Source: Sphingomonas sp. IC-56
GTDB lineage: Bacteria; Pseudomonadota; Alphaproteobacteria; Sphingomonadales; Sphingomonadaceae
Direction of reading: 5' to 3'
DNA length: 64,000 nucleotides
Assembly: GCF_021043375.1 (NCBI RefSeq)
Contig: NZ_JAJNDV010000004.1
Coordinates: 240,014 to 304,013, forward strand
Shown one piece after another: positions 25,806 to 34,944 of this stretch. Position 1 is the first letter of the stretch. Each line of letters starts with the position of its first letter. The notes beneath the pieces were generated by a model. That model had not been told where the DNA came from and did not search any database. It was given only the letters and a program-made list of their open reading frames with translations. Made by a program: the position numbers and the translations under genes.

Positions 25806-27010
25806 GCCGCCGACCTCTGCGAAGTTGCTTCAAACAAGGGCGCCATGACCGCGTCGAGCTTCCGCATCGCCGCCGCCCAGCCATAGCGCGCGATCACCTG
25901 TCGCCGTGCGCGCTCGCCCAGTGCCGCTGCATCTTCGGGTTCGCCGAGCAGGCGCAGGACCGCCGCCGCCATCGCCTGCGCGTCCGTCGTCACGTTGATT
26001 GCGCCGCCATGGTCGATCCCCTCGGCGGCTTGCGCCGACGCGACCACCGGCCGCGCCATTGCCATGCCTTCCAGCACCTTGTTCTGGATGCCCCGCGCGA
26101 GCAGCAGCGGTGCGACGACCACGTCCGCATCGGCCAGCCAACCCCGCACGTCCGCGACCTCGCCGATCACCCGCACGCCTGTCGCCCGGCCGAGCGCACG
26201 CACCACATCACTGGGATTCCGCCCGACGATCACGAACTCGGCGTCGGGCCGCCCGGCACGGATGCGTGGCAATACGGCCTGGGCGAACCACGCCACGCCC
26301 TCGACATTGGGCCGATAGTCCATCTGCCCGGTGAACACGATCGATGCCGGGCCAAGCCCCGGCCGCTCGAACGATGCATCCGGCGCGAAGAACAGCGTAT
26401 CGATGCCATTCTCCACCACGTGGACGCGCGCGGCCCCGGTCTCCTGCTCGAACAGTTGCGCCTCCGCGGCGCTGACGAACAGGCTGGCATGCGCCTGCGC
26501 GGCCACCTGCGCTTCCTGCGCCATCAGCAGCCGTGCCTCACGCGCCATCATCCAGGCCATCGGCCCGCGCGCCTTGTCGGCATATCCGGCGAACTTGGCC
26601 GAATCCATGTCGACGAAATCCATCACCAGCGGCGGGGCACCCGCCGGGACATGCTGCGCCATCTGTCCGGAAAAGACGAACACCGCGTCGATCGCCTCGC
26701 GCCCGAGCACGCCATCCACCGCTGCCTTCAGTTCGGCATTGTCGAACGCAGTCAACGACACCGGCTTGCCCGATAGCAGCGCCTGCGCCGCGGCCATCGC
26801 CTGCGACTTCGACCGGCGCACCACGGTCACCGTCGCGGCATGGCGCGCCAGCGCCGCCTCGTGCCCAAGGTCGCCCGGCCCGTCGCCAAAGGCAACCAGA
26901 TGCACACGGTGGCGCTCGGCCAGATGCTTCAGCAAGTGAAAGCTGCGGATCTTGTCGCCGCGATCCGGCGGGTACGGCACCCGGTGGGCGAGGAACAGGA
27001 CGTCGCCCAT
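25802..27010 (-). CDS. TIGR03087-type XrtA-associated glycosyltransferase (GT4-like)
   Basis: 402 residues, GT-B fold. The N-terminal LFLAHRVPYPPDRGDKIRSF is characteristic of the exosortase-associated TIGR03087 group. The C-terminal donor-binding half contains VFTGQMDYRPNVEGV and PLLLARGIQNKVLEGMAMA. It would add a sugar to the polysaccharide at the cytoplasmic membrane. ATG 27010 shares its A with the previous stop; an open frame extends upstream but is antisense noise. Confidence 0.92.
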   Translation of the reverse strand: MGDVLFLAHRVPYPPDRGDKIRSFHLLKHLAERHRVHLVAFGDGPGDLGHEAALARHAATVTVVRRSKSQAMAAAQALLSGKPVSLTAFDNAELKAAVDGVLGREAIDAVFVFSGQMAQHVPAGAPPLVMDFVDMDSAKFAGYADKARGPMAWMMAREARLLMAQEAQVAAQAHASLFVSAAEAQLFEQETGAARVHVVENGIDTLFFAPDASFERPGLGPASIVFTGQMDYRPNVEGVAWFAQAVLPRIRAGRPDAEFVIVGRNPSDVVRALGRATGVRVIGEVADVRGWLADADVVVAPLLLARGIQNKVLEGMAMARPVVASAQAAEGIDHGGAINVTTDAQAMAAAVLRLLGEPEDAAALGERARRQVIARYGWAAAMRKLDAVMAPLFEATSQRSAA

Positions 27011-28083
27011 CAACCCAGCCCCCTGGCGATCCACGGGCCTACGCGATTGGCGAGCCATAGCGGCATGCGCTTCCATGCCCGCACCTGGAGGCTGAATTTG
27101 GGATCGAGCGGATTGATGCTGCGCGGCGCCGATCCATCGGTCGTCCGCTTGAAATAGGTCAGCGGCGTCGCCTCGAAGCCCCAATTCTTCTTGAACGCCG
27201 CAGCGCCAGTGCCCGCCTTGGACCGGCCGAAGTCGAAGCGTTCATATCCCCGCGCACGGGCATGCGCCATCAGCGCAAAATACATCCGGTCATTGGCGCG
27301 CAACCCTCGCGCCGCCTGCGTCCCGCCACCCCAATAGGGGTAGACCGTGCCGCGCCAATAGAGGCTCAGCACGCTGGCCAATGCCCTGCCCTGATGCCGG
27401 ACGCTCAGCAGGTCGGCTGAGTTGCCGAACGCCGCCAGCGTTTCCGCGAACAGGCGCCGCGGGAACACCGGCGTGCCCAGATTGCGCACCGTTTCCGAAT
27501 AGACGGCATAATGATCGCGAAGATGGTCGCCCCCGGCGCCGGTAAGCACCTCCAGATCGTTCGCGAGGGAGCGCCGCACCTCGGCGCGCTGCTTGCGCGG
27601 GATCGCCAGCAGTTCCGCCTCGTCATCGGCCGCGATCGGCCGGACGAAGCCCAGATAGGTGTCGCCGTCGCTATGCCAGTCGCCGCCGGGCTCGCCGCCG
27701 CCGCGCAGCTCCACGGTGGTGCAGCTCAGCCTGCTCGCCAGCACCATCGCCGCATCGGCCAGTCGCCGCGCGGCGCCCGGCACCTCCGCCAATACGCCCC
27801 CACCGACTCCGAACCCGGCCGACACCAGCGCCCGCCCGAACAATGGCGAATGCAGCTCGGTCAGCGGCAATATCCCGGCGATGTCGCCATTCGCCCGCTC
27901 GGCCAGCAGGTAGTGGCTGCGCTGGCCGCAGCCTCGCGCCACCGCGATGCTCCAATTGGGCAAGTGGAACGGCGTGCCTCCTGGGTGGTCATGCACCCAG
28001 GTGCCGATCCGCGCGCGTTCGATCGCATCGCCCAGATCGGCGGTGCGCAGCGTCAGCGGGCGCTGGAGCAGCGGCGCGTTCAC
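27010..28083 (-). CDS. FemAB family XrtA/PEP-CTERM-associated protein (GNAT fold)
   Basis: 357 residues from GTG 28083, which overlaps the deacetylase stop (GTGA). The C-terminal acyltransferase half contains SLYWRGTVYPYWGGGTQAAR and FDFGRSKAGTGAAAFKKNWG, typical of the exosortase-associated FemAB group (TIGR03019 type). FemAB proteins transfer aminoacyl groups; the acceptor here is not known. Translationally coupled on both sides. Confidence 0.9.
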   Translation of the reverse strand: MNAPLLQRPLTLRTADLGDAIERARIGTWVHDHPGGTPFHLPNWSIAVARGCGQRSHYLLAERANGDIAGILPLTELHSPLFGRALVSAGFGVGGGVLAEVPGAARRLADAAMVLASRLSCTTVELRGGGEPGGDWHSDGDTYLGFVRPIAADDEAELLAIPRKQRAEVRRSLANDLEVLTGAGGDHLRDHYAVYSETVRNLGTPVFPRRLFAETLAAFGNSADLLSVRHQGRALASVLSLYWRGTVYPYWGGGTQAARGLRANDRMYFALMAHARARGYERFDFGRSKAGTGAAAFKKNWGFEATPLTYFKRTTDGSAPRSINPLDPKFSLQVRAWKRMPLWLANRVGPWIARGLG

Positions 28084-28922
28084 GAAAGCCGCGCCGCCTC
28101 GTGCGCGGCGATGGCGTCCATGCGGCCCCAACGATGCGACGCCATCAGCGTCTCCAGCTTGCCCGCCATCGCCCCCAGCCGCGCATAATGCCGCAGCTTG
28201 GACTTGAGCGGCGCATTCCGGACCCGGGGCTGCGCCGGGTCGATTTCCCAGGGGTGGAAGTAAAAGATCGCCGGCGCTTGCGTCGCATTGGCCGCGTGGA
28301 TCGCCCGCCGTGTCACCCCGCCCGGGAGCAGGCGGAAGAAACCACCGCCAGTGGTCACTTCGCGCCCCAGCACCTGGGCAATAGTGATCGGCATTTCGAT
28401 CAGCTCGGCCCCTGCCACTGGCCGATAGCTCCGCCGCGGTGCGTCGGGGACGCCATAATGATCGTGCCGGATGGGTGCGACGCTGGAGGAATAGCGGTAG
28501 CCGGCCTCGGCCAGCACCGCGTGTGCCCAGGGCGTACGCCCGTCGATCGAGAAGCTCGGCGCGCGGTACCCAGTCACGGCCACCCCACCGGCATCCTCCA
28601 ACGCCACCCTCGCACGCGCGAGATCGTCGCGGAAAGCATCGGCGTCCATGGTGAACACCCGGGCATGGTCCCAGCCATGGCTGGCGACTTCATGCCCGGC
28701 CTCGGCGATGCGCCGGATCAGCGCCGGGTGACGATGCGCCACCCAGCCCAGCGTGAAGAAGGTACCCTTCACCTCTGCGGCGGCGAACAGGTCGAGCACC
28801 CGGTCGGTGTTCGCCTCCACCCGCCGGTCCAGCCCTTCCCAGTCACCACGGTCGATCACGGTTTCGAACGCGCCGACCTGGAACCAGTCCTCGACATCGA
28901 CGGAAAGTGCGTTCGTGACCAT
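28080..28922 (-). CDS. XrtA-associated polysaccharide deacetylase (NodB fold)
   Basis: 280 residues. NodB motifs: SVDVEDWFQ (catalytic base and metal Asp), HEVASHGWDH (metal His pair) and YRAPSFSID. It matches the exosortase-linked deacetylase group (TIGR03006 type), with the long YHP-like C-terminal FYFHPWEIDP. It would remove N-acetyl groups from the polysaccharide. No signal peptide seen. Confidence 0.92.
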   Translation of the reverse strand: MVTNALSVDVEDWFQVGAFETVIDRGDWEGLDRRVEANTDRVLDLFAAAEVKGTFFTLGWVAHRHPALIRRIAEAGHEVASHGWDHARVFTMDADAFRDDLARARVALEDAGGVAVTGYRAPSFSIDGRTPWAHAVLAEAGYRYSSSVAPIRHDHYGVPDAPRRSYRPVAGAELIEMPITIAQVLGREVTTGGGFFRLLPGGVTRRAIHAANATQAPAIFYFHPWEIDPAQPRVRNAPLKSKLRHYARLGAMAGKLETLMASHRWGRMDAIAAHEAARLS

Positions 28923-28927
28923 GAAGC

Positions 28928-30037
28928 TCAGGCGGCAGTGCCGTGCAGCGACGCGATGTCCGGGCTGCTCGGCGTCGCACCGGTCTCCACCCAGTCGACC
29001 AGCAGCGTCAGCACCCGGCGCAGCGCCGCGTCCTGCTGCTGCAATTGCTGCTCCAGCTCGCCGATGCGACGGTTAAGCGCCGCGTCGCCGATACGGCGCT
29101 CCAATCGCTCGGATGCGGGCTCGGGCGCAGGGGCGGGCCGCAGCGCTTCGACCGCCACCGGCTTTGCCTCACGCTCGGGGAAGCGCTCTTCGAACGCCCG
29201 GGTCGGGATGGAGCGCAGCGGCGCGGTGTCGCTGTCCAGGTCGGCAATCACCGCCGCCACGTCATGCCCGCTGAACGTGTCGATCCGCTCGATCGCGCCG
29301 AACAGCATCACCCGGCTCGCCAGCTGGTTCAGCCGGCGCGGAATGCCGTTCGACCAGCGGTGCATGCCCGTGATCGCGTCGTTGGTGAAGCGCGGCTTGC
29401 CCCGCCAGCCCACGCACGACAGGCGGTGGATCAGGTACGGCTCGACCTCGTCGGTATCCATCGGCGCCAGATGGTGCATCGCGATCACGCGCTGGCGCAG
29501 CTGCTCCAGCCGCTGGTCGCCCAGCGTCTGGCGGAACTCGGGCTGCCCCATCAGAAAGATCTGCAACAGCGGATAGCCGCCGGCCTGGAAGTTGGAGAGC
29601 ATGCGCAGCTCCTCCAGGCTGTCGATCGGCAGCGCCTGCGCCTCGTCGACGATCAGCAACGTGCGCCGGCCCGAACGCGCAACGGTATGCAGCCCGCGCT
29701 CGATCGCCGACAGCATCTCGGCCTTGCTCATGCCGACGCTGTCGATGTCCAGCCCCGCGCACACCATGCGCAACAGGTCGTCCGCCGCGATCTGCGTCGA
29801 CACCAGCTTCAGCACGTTCAGCCGCTCACGGTCGATCTCGGCCAGCAAATGCCCCATCAGCGTGGTCTTGCCCGTGCCCGGCTCGCCAGTGATCACCACA
29901 AAGCCTTCGCCCTGGCTCAAGCCATAGCCAAGATACGCCATCGCCTTGCGGTGCGTCGCCGTATCGAACCAGAAATCGGGATCCGGCGTCAGCTGGAACG
30001 GCCGACCGCTCAGTCCATAATGATCGTCGTACATCAT
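28928..30037 (-). CDS. XrtA-associated ExeA-like ATPase
   Basis: 369 residues. It begins YDDHYGLSGRPFQLTPDPDF, as in ExeA/TIGR03015-type ATPases. Walker A is GEPGTGKTT, Walker B is LLIVDEAQAL. The C-terminus (about 300-350) is a Gln/Leu coiled coil (RIGELEQQLQQQDAALRR). Role in export is inferred from its constant presence in XrtA loci. ATG 30037 (a second ATG follows at once). Confidence 0.92.
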   Translation of the reverse strand: MMYDDHYGLSGRPFQLTPDPDFWFDTATHRKAMAYLGYGLSQGEGFVVITGEPGTGKTTLMGHLLAEIDRERLNVLKLVSTQIAADDLLRMVCAGLDIDSVGMSKAEMLSAIERGLHTVARSGRRTLLIVDEAQALPIDSLEELRMLSNFQAGGYPLLQIFLMGQPEFRQTLGDQRLEQLRQRVIAMHHLAPMDTDEVEPYLIHRLSCVGWRGKPRFTNDAITGMHRWSNGIPRRLNQLASRVMLFGAIERIDTFSGHDVAAVIADLDSDTAPLRSIPTRAFEERFPEREAKPVAVEALRPAPAPEPASERLERRIGDAALNRRIGELEQQLQQQDAALRRVLTLLVDWVETGATPSSPDIASLHGTAA

Positions 30038-30049
30038 GCTTTTCCCGAC

Positions 30050-31642
30050 TTAGAAACCGTACCGCAGGCCCAGCAACGCCTGCGCCGAAGCGCTGGAGTC
30101 GCCGTCCCGTTCGAAACCAAACATGCCGAGCGACGCGGTCGCGCCAAGCCGCCCGAACTGGTGCGTGTAGGCCGCGTTCGCGCCCCAACCGAAAATACCG
30201 TCCTCGCCCAGACTGCTATTATAGTAGCTGGCAAGCAGGCTGGTGCTCAGCTGGCCATTGGCGCCGACATCGCTCGACCCGAACAGCTGCGCGTAGAAGC
30301 TTTCGTCGAACGATCCGTCGATCAGCGCACTGCCACCCTCCGAAGGCGCCAGGAACGTGCGCCGCGAATAGCCGCCACCCAGCCCCAGTGTCTTGCCGCC
30401 GCGATTACGCACCGCCACCGCCGTGATCCCGCGCGCCCGGAAGGCGGAGGTCACTGACGACGCGAACACGTTGTTCAGGCATCCGCCCGCCGCGGCACCG
30501 GTGGTGCCATAGATGCAGCCGCTGAATTCGTTGCCGAACGGATCCGTGGTGGTGTTGAAGCTCGTCGGCAGCCGCGACAGCGTGCCGTTCAGCTGCTGGC
30601 CAAAGGTCTGTACCGAGTCATACACGCCAACCTGGATGCCGCTGCCCGCGCCCATCTCATAGCTGAACGATCCGGTGAAGCTGTCCGAATCATAGCGCCG
30701 ACCATAGCGCGCCTCAAGGAAGGTGCGGCGGCTAGGGCGCCAGATCACGCCAGCGTCCCAGAACACCCCGTCCAGGTCATAGGCAATGCGCCGCGGCGAG
30801 GCGGGATCGGTCACGAAGCGGCCCGCCCCGTCACGCACCGGCTGCCCGGCGGCGTTGCGCAGCGCGTCGCGCTGACTGACTTCGATCTGCTCGTACCCGA
30901 CACCGGCGGTCAGCGCGACGGCGCGCGCCACCGGCACCACCACGTCGCCGCGGGCGTACTTGCCTTCAAAGCGCTGGTCGAGCTGCCCGGCATCCTCGCG
31001 CGTATAGGAACCGCTGACGCTGACCCCGACCGGCAGCACCGTGCCTGCCTTCACGCCAACGCTGGCGGTGGCGACATGCACCTTGGAATCGTCATACAGG
31101 TCGAGCGGCGCCGCCCCCGGCGCCACGCCGGTGCCGTTCGGCTCCTCGACCTTGGTGTAGCCAAAGCGATAGGCGGCATTGGCAAAGGCTGGCCCGATAT
31201 GCGTCGCGATGCTCGGCCCTACATAGCCTGAGAATACCTGACTGACATTGCGGACATTGCCCTGTTGCGTATTCAGCGCGTCGCCGCGAACATCGGCGCG
31301 GGTGCGCGTGGCGATCGCCCCGCCTTCGATGGTGACGCCGGGCGCCACCACCACATTGGCACGCGCCAGCCCACTATGGATGTCGTCATCGGCCAGATCG
31401 GCGTCATAGGCGAAGCGGCGCTCATACTGGTAGCTCACCTGCACCTGCACGCGACGCGTCTCTACCGATGCGTCGAACCCAGCGCCCAGCGTCGAATAGG
31501 TCAGCACGTCGCCGCCATCACCCAGATCGGCGACCAGCACCTGGCTCGCCTCGATATAGGGCGTTACCTGCGCGCGCTGCGCCCAGGCCGGCTGCGCCGC
31601 CACACTCGCCGTCAGCGTCAACAGGATCAGGTGCCGGTTCAT
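30050..31642 (-). CDS. TIGR03016-type PEP-CTERM-associated outer membrane protein
   Basis: 530 residues. Signal peptide MNRHLILLTLTASVAAQPAWAQ, then a beta-rich sequence with alternating aromatic/hydrophobic residues. It ends in a terminal aromatic (ALLGLRYGF), the usual signal for outer-membrane barrel assembly. It is likely the outer-membrane exit pore or an associated barrel for the polysaccharide. ATG 31642 overlaps the kinase stop by 4 bp. Confidence 0.88.
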   Translation of the reverse strand: MNRHLILLTLTASVAAQPAWAQRAQVTPYIEASQVLVADLGDGGDVLTYSTLGAGFDASVETRRVQVQVSYQYERRFAYDADLADDDIHSGLARANVVVAPGVTIEGGAIATRTRADVRGDALNTQQGNVRNVSQVFSGYVGPSIATHIGPAFANAAYRFGYTKVEEPNGTGVAPGAAPLDLYDDSKVHVATASVGVKAGTVLPVGVSVSGSYTREDAGQLDQRFEGKYARGDVVVPVARAVALTAGVGYEQIEVSQRDALRNAAGQPVRDGAGRFVTDPASPRRIAYDLDGVFWDAGVIWRPSRRTFLEARYGRRYDSDSFTGSFSYEMGAGSGIQVGVYDSVQTFGQQLNGTLSRLPTSFNTTTDPFGNEFSGCIYGTTGAAAGGCLNNVFASSVTSAFRARGITAVAVRNRGGKTLGLGGGYSRRTFLAPSEGGSALIDGSFDESFYAQLFGSSDVGANGQLSTSLLASYYNSSLGEDGIFGWGANAAYTHQFGRLGATASLGMFGFERDGDSSASAQALLGLRYGF

Positions 31643-32685
31643 TCCGCGGCCTCCCCATAATAGCTGCCAAAGCGCTGCCCACCCGGCTGGAACGAGACCG
31701 AGTTCAGCACCAACTGAATATGCTCGCACGCATCCAGCGTGCTCACTGTCTCGCGCAGGTCGCTCTCGGTGGTGGTGTCGGCCCGCACCACCAGCATCGC
31801 CTGCCCCACATGCGAGGCGAGCACCGACGCCGGCGACGCCGCCAGCGCCGGCGGCGAATCGAAGATCACGATGCGGCGCGGATTGGCCGAAGCCAGCCCA
31901 TCCAGGATCGCGCGCGCCCGATCACTCGCCAGCAGCTCGGTGTCGTTGTTGCTCCGCGTGCCCGCAGGCAGCACCGACAGCTGCGGCACGTCGGTCGCGA
32001 CGATGCAGCTTTCCACATCCGCCACATCCCCGCTCAGCGCATCGAGCAGCCCCGGACCATCCGCCAGCCCCAGCCGCGCCAGCACATCAGGCTTGGCGAA
32101 ATCGGCATCGACCAGCAGGATCTCCATGTCCTTCTCGGCCGCCATCGAAAGCGCCAGGTTGATCGCGCAAAAAGTCTTGCCCTCGTTCGGCCGCGCCGAC
32201 CCCACCAGGATCATGCGCGCCCGGTCGCCGGCTTCCTCGGTCCCCTTGGCCGCGACTGCCTTGGCGGTGGTGAGCAGCTGGCGCTTCACCATCCGGAACT
32301 CCTCCGCCAGTGGCGTGATCGCCGCCCCGGGCACGATCATGCCATGCTCGCGCAGCAGCGCCCGGTCGATCACCGCCGGCCCGCCCTCAACCCCGTCCGG
32401 TGCCACAAACGCGGCATCCAGCTCGAGCGCATCGTCGAACGCTTCCAACTCCGGCTCGACCACAGGCACCGCCGGCGCAAAAGCCTCTTCGCTCAGAAAC
32501 GGCGAAACATCGGCCGGCTCCGGCACCACCGCAGGTGCAGGGGCGACGACAGGCTCAGGCGCACGCACCGGCTTTACAGCCAGCGGCTCCAACGGCGGCA
32601 GCGGCGGCATGCCGGCATAGTCAAACTGCCCGGCAGCGCGCTCCAGCAACGATCCGCGCAAACGACGAGGGGTATGGTCGTTCAT
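31639..32685 (-). CDS. XrtA-associated tyrosine autokinase (BY-kinase, CpsD/Wzc-C like)
   Basis: 348 residues. A Pro/Glu/Ala-rich N-terminus (about 1-130) precedes the P-loop kinase domain: Walker A SARPNEGKTF, Walker A' LLVDADFAKPD, Walker B VIFDSPPAL. The C-terminal tyrosine tail is reduced to a YY pair (GSYYGEAAE). It pairs with the separately encoded chain-length determinant to control polymer length. ATG 32685 is 1 bp after the upstream stop. Confidence 0.9.
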   Translation of the reverse strand: MNDHTPRRLRGSLLERAAGQFDYAGMPPLPPLEPLAVKPVRAPEPVVAPAPAVVPEPADVSPFLSEEAFAPAVPVVEPELEAFDDALELDAAFVAPDGVEGGPAVIDRALLREHGMIVPGAAITPLAEEFRMVKRQLLTTAKAVAAKGTEEAGDRARMILVGSARPNEGKTFCAINLALSMAAEKDMEILLVDADFAKPDVLARLGLADGPGLLDALSGDVADVESCIVATDVPQLSVLPAGTRSNNDTELLASDRARAILDGLASANPRRIVIFDSPPALAASPASVLASHVGQAMLVVRADTTTESDLRETVSTLDACEHIQLVLNSVSFQPGGQRFGSYYGEAAE

Positions 32686-32686
32686 G

Positions 32687-34201
32687 TCAGGCCCCCATGC
32701 CGCGCTGGATGAATTCAATGCCCACCAGCCCGACAAACGCCACCAGCAGCGCCGCGAACCCGCCGGCAAACAGCCGCAGCCTGCGCTGGCGCATCGCGAC
32801 CTGGGCAGTCGTCAGCACTTCGCCGATCGATCCGATCACCGGCATGCCGCTCGCCTGCTCCAGCCGCGACGCGGTCGGAAAGGTCGTCTGCAGCTTGGCC
32901 AGCGCGAACGCCGCCGCCACACCCGCGCCCAGTCCGACGAACAGCACGCCTGCCAGCAGCAGCGGCCGGTTCGGCTTGGTCGGCGTGCGCGGCTGGGTCG
33001 GAGGGTCGACCACGTTGAACTTGACCGCATCGCTAATGTTCTGCGCCTGCGCAGAAATCTTTACCTGCTCGCGATTTGCCAGCAGCTTCTCATACTGGTC
33101 TTTCAGAACCTGGTATTCACGTTCGATCTCGCCCTGCTCAGCGGCGACGCCAGGATCCTGCTGCATCTTCGATTGAAGCTGCGCCAAGTCTCCCTCGATC
33201 TGGTTCCGCCGCTCGTTGAGCGCCGCCACGGTCGAGGCCTTGTCGGCCTGCATCGACTTGAGCCCCAGGTAATAAGGGTTCGACGATCCCGCCGCCCCGC
33301 CGCGCACCATCGGCTCGCCCCGCGCAGCCGCCTGCGCCGCGGCGAGTTGGCTGTTCAGCGCCACCACATCGGGATGCTGATCGGTCCAGCCCTTCGCACG
33401 CGCATCGGCCAGCTGTCCCTGGATCGCCAGCAGCCGCGCCCGCGCCGGGCCGGTAACCGTCTCGCCGGCAGCTCCCGGCAGATTGGCCGGCGTACCCGCC
33501 ATCTGCCCGTTCACGGCGCTCAGGCTGCTCTGCGCCGCCGCCAGGTCCGCCTGAATCTGCGCCAGCTGCGTCCGCGCAGCGCTCACCCGCTCCTGCAACG
33601 ATCCGGTCCCCGGCAGCGCACCCAGATAGCGCGCCTGGAAGTCCGCCCGCTTGGCCTCGGCATCCTGCAACTGCTTCTGCCGCTCGCTCAGCTGCGCGTC
33701 CAGGAACTGCAGCGACTGGCTGGACTGGTCGCGATTGTCGGCCAGATTGTCCTCGACAAAGATGTCGATCAGCTTCTGCGCGATCTGCTTGGCCAGCTTA
33801 CCGCTCGGCGCCGTCACCGTGATCTCGAACAGGTTGTCCTGCTGCGCGGTCAGCTTGATCGCCTGCTGCAATCCGGCCACCCGGTCGGCAATGTCGCGCT
33901 CGCCCGACACCGTGTTCATCAGGTCGGTGCTGCGCACCACCTTGTCGAGGTTCACCGCCGAGGTCAGCGTCTGGCGTACCCGGTCAATATCCTTTTGCTG
34001 CTGGGCGGCACTCACGCCGTCCACCGGCAGGATCTGGCGCATCTGCACAAAGATCCGCGCGCGCGACTCATAGCTGTTGGGCATCTGCGACACGACGAGC
34101 CAGCCGAGCAGGCACACGCCCCAGGCGACGCCGAGGGCAATCCATCGGCGCATCCAAACGGCATGCAGCGCCGCGCGCAGCTCGTCGTACAGGCTGCCCA
34201 T
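32687..34201 (-). CDS. XrtA-associated polysaccharide chain-length determinant (Wzz/PCP type)
   Basis: 504 residues. Two membrane helices (about 20-38 and near 480) flank a large periplasmic Wzz-like domain rich in coiled coil (about 150-400). A Pro-rich VVDPPTQPRTPTKPNRP precedes the second helix, the PCP family signature. It has no fused kinase, so it acts with the adjacent tyrosine autokinase. It matches the exosortase-linked TIGR03007 group. Confidence 0.92.
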   Translation of the reverse strand: MGSLYDELRAALHAVWMRRWIALGVAWGVCLLGWLVVSQMPNSYESRARIFVQMRQILPVDGVSAAQQQKDIDRVRQTLTSAVNLDKVVRSTDLMNTVSGERDIADRVAGLQQAIKLTAQQDNLFEITVTAPSGKLAKQIAQKLIDIFVEDNLADNRDQSSQSLQFLDAQLSERQKQLQDAEAKRADFQARYLGALPGTGSLQERVSAARTQLAQIQADLAAAQSSLSAVNGQMAGTPANLPGAAGETVTGPARARLLAIQGQLADARAKGWTDQHPDVVALNSQLAAAQAAARGEPMVRGGAAGSSNPYYLGLKSMQADKASTVAALNERRNQIEGDLAQLQSKMQQDPGVAAEQGEIEREYQVLKDQYEKLLANREQVKISAQAQNISDAVKFNVVDPPTQPRTPTKPNRPLLLAGVLFVGLGAGVAAAFALAKLQTTFPTASRLEQASGMPVIGSIGEVLTTAQVAMRQRRLRLFAGGFAALLVAFVGLVGIEFIQRGMGA

Positions 34202-34203
34202 GA

Positions 34204-34845
34204 TCAGAACATGCTCTGCGGGATGATCAGCACGTCGCCGGGCTCCAGCCTCACATTGGCCGACACGTCGCCATTCTTGAGCAGGTCGCCCAGCCGCACG
34301 CGATATTCGCGCTGCTTGCCGGTCTGCCGGTCATAGCGCACCAGCCGCGACCGGTTGCCCGACGCGAATTCGTTCAGCCCGCCCACCGCGATCATCGCGT
34401 CGAGCGCGGTCATGTTGGCGCGGTACGGGATCGACGCCGGCTTCTCGGTCGCACCCACGACGCGGATCTGCTGGCTATAGGTGCCGGAGAAATTCTCCAC
34501 GATCACCGACACGATCGGGTCCTTGATGAACTCGCCCAGCGCAATCTTCATGTCGTCGGCCAGCATCGCCGGGGTCTTGCCCACTGCCGGCATGTCGCTG
34601 ATCAGCGGCGTGGTAATGCGGCCGTCCGGACGCACCTGCACCTTGGCGGACAGCTCGGGGTTGCGCCACACGAAGACGTTCAGCTGGTCGAGCGGCCCGA
34701 TCACATATTCGTCGCTCGGCATTTCCCGAGTCGCGACAAAGGTCGCCGCCGGCAGTTCGGGCCGGCTGCCCCCCGCACAACTCGGCAGGATGGCCCCCAT
34801 GACGCCAAGCGCCAGCGAAACCCTGCCCAACCGATACAACGCCAT
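34204..34845 (-). CDS. XrtA-associated polysaccharide export lipoprotein (Wza-like)
   Basis: 213 residues. The N-terminus is a lipoprotein signal with cleavage at Cys (ILPSCAGG). The polysaccharide export domain follows with YVIGPLDQLNVFVWRNPELS and a SLBB-type region (IRVVGATEKPASIPYRANMT). It would form the export channel with the barrel encoded downstream. It is 99 bp below the decarboxylase gene, so an extra promoter may lie there. Confidence 0.92.
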   Translation of the reverse strand: MALYRLGRVSLALGVMGAILPSCAGGSRPELPAATFVATREMPSDEYVIGPLDQLNVFVWRNPELSAKVQVRPDGRITTPLISDMPAVGKTPAMLADDMKIALGEFIKDPIVSVIVENFSGTYSQQIRVVGATEKPASIPYRANMTALDAMIAVGGLNEFASGNRSRLVRYDRQTGKQREYRVRLGDLLKNGDVSANVRLEPGDVLIIPQSMF

Positions 34846-34944
34846 GCTCGAGCTCCCTTCCAGGCGGCTGGGTCACGACCATTGTTTCGGCCGCTTTTCC
34901 GCGTGGATCAGCTCCGGCTATGCGCTCTATAGGTAAAAATACTG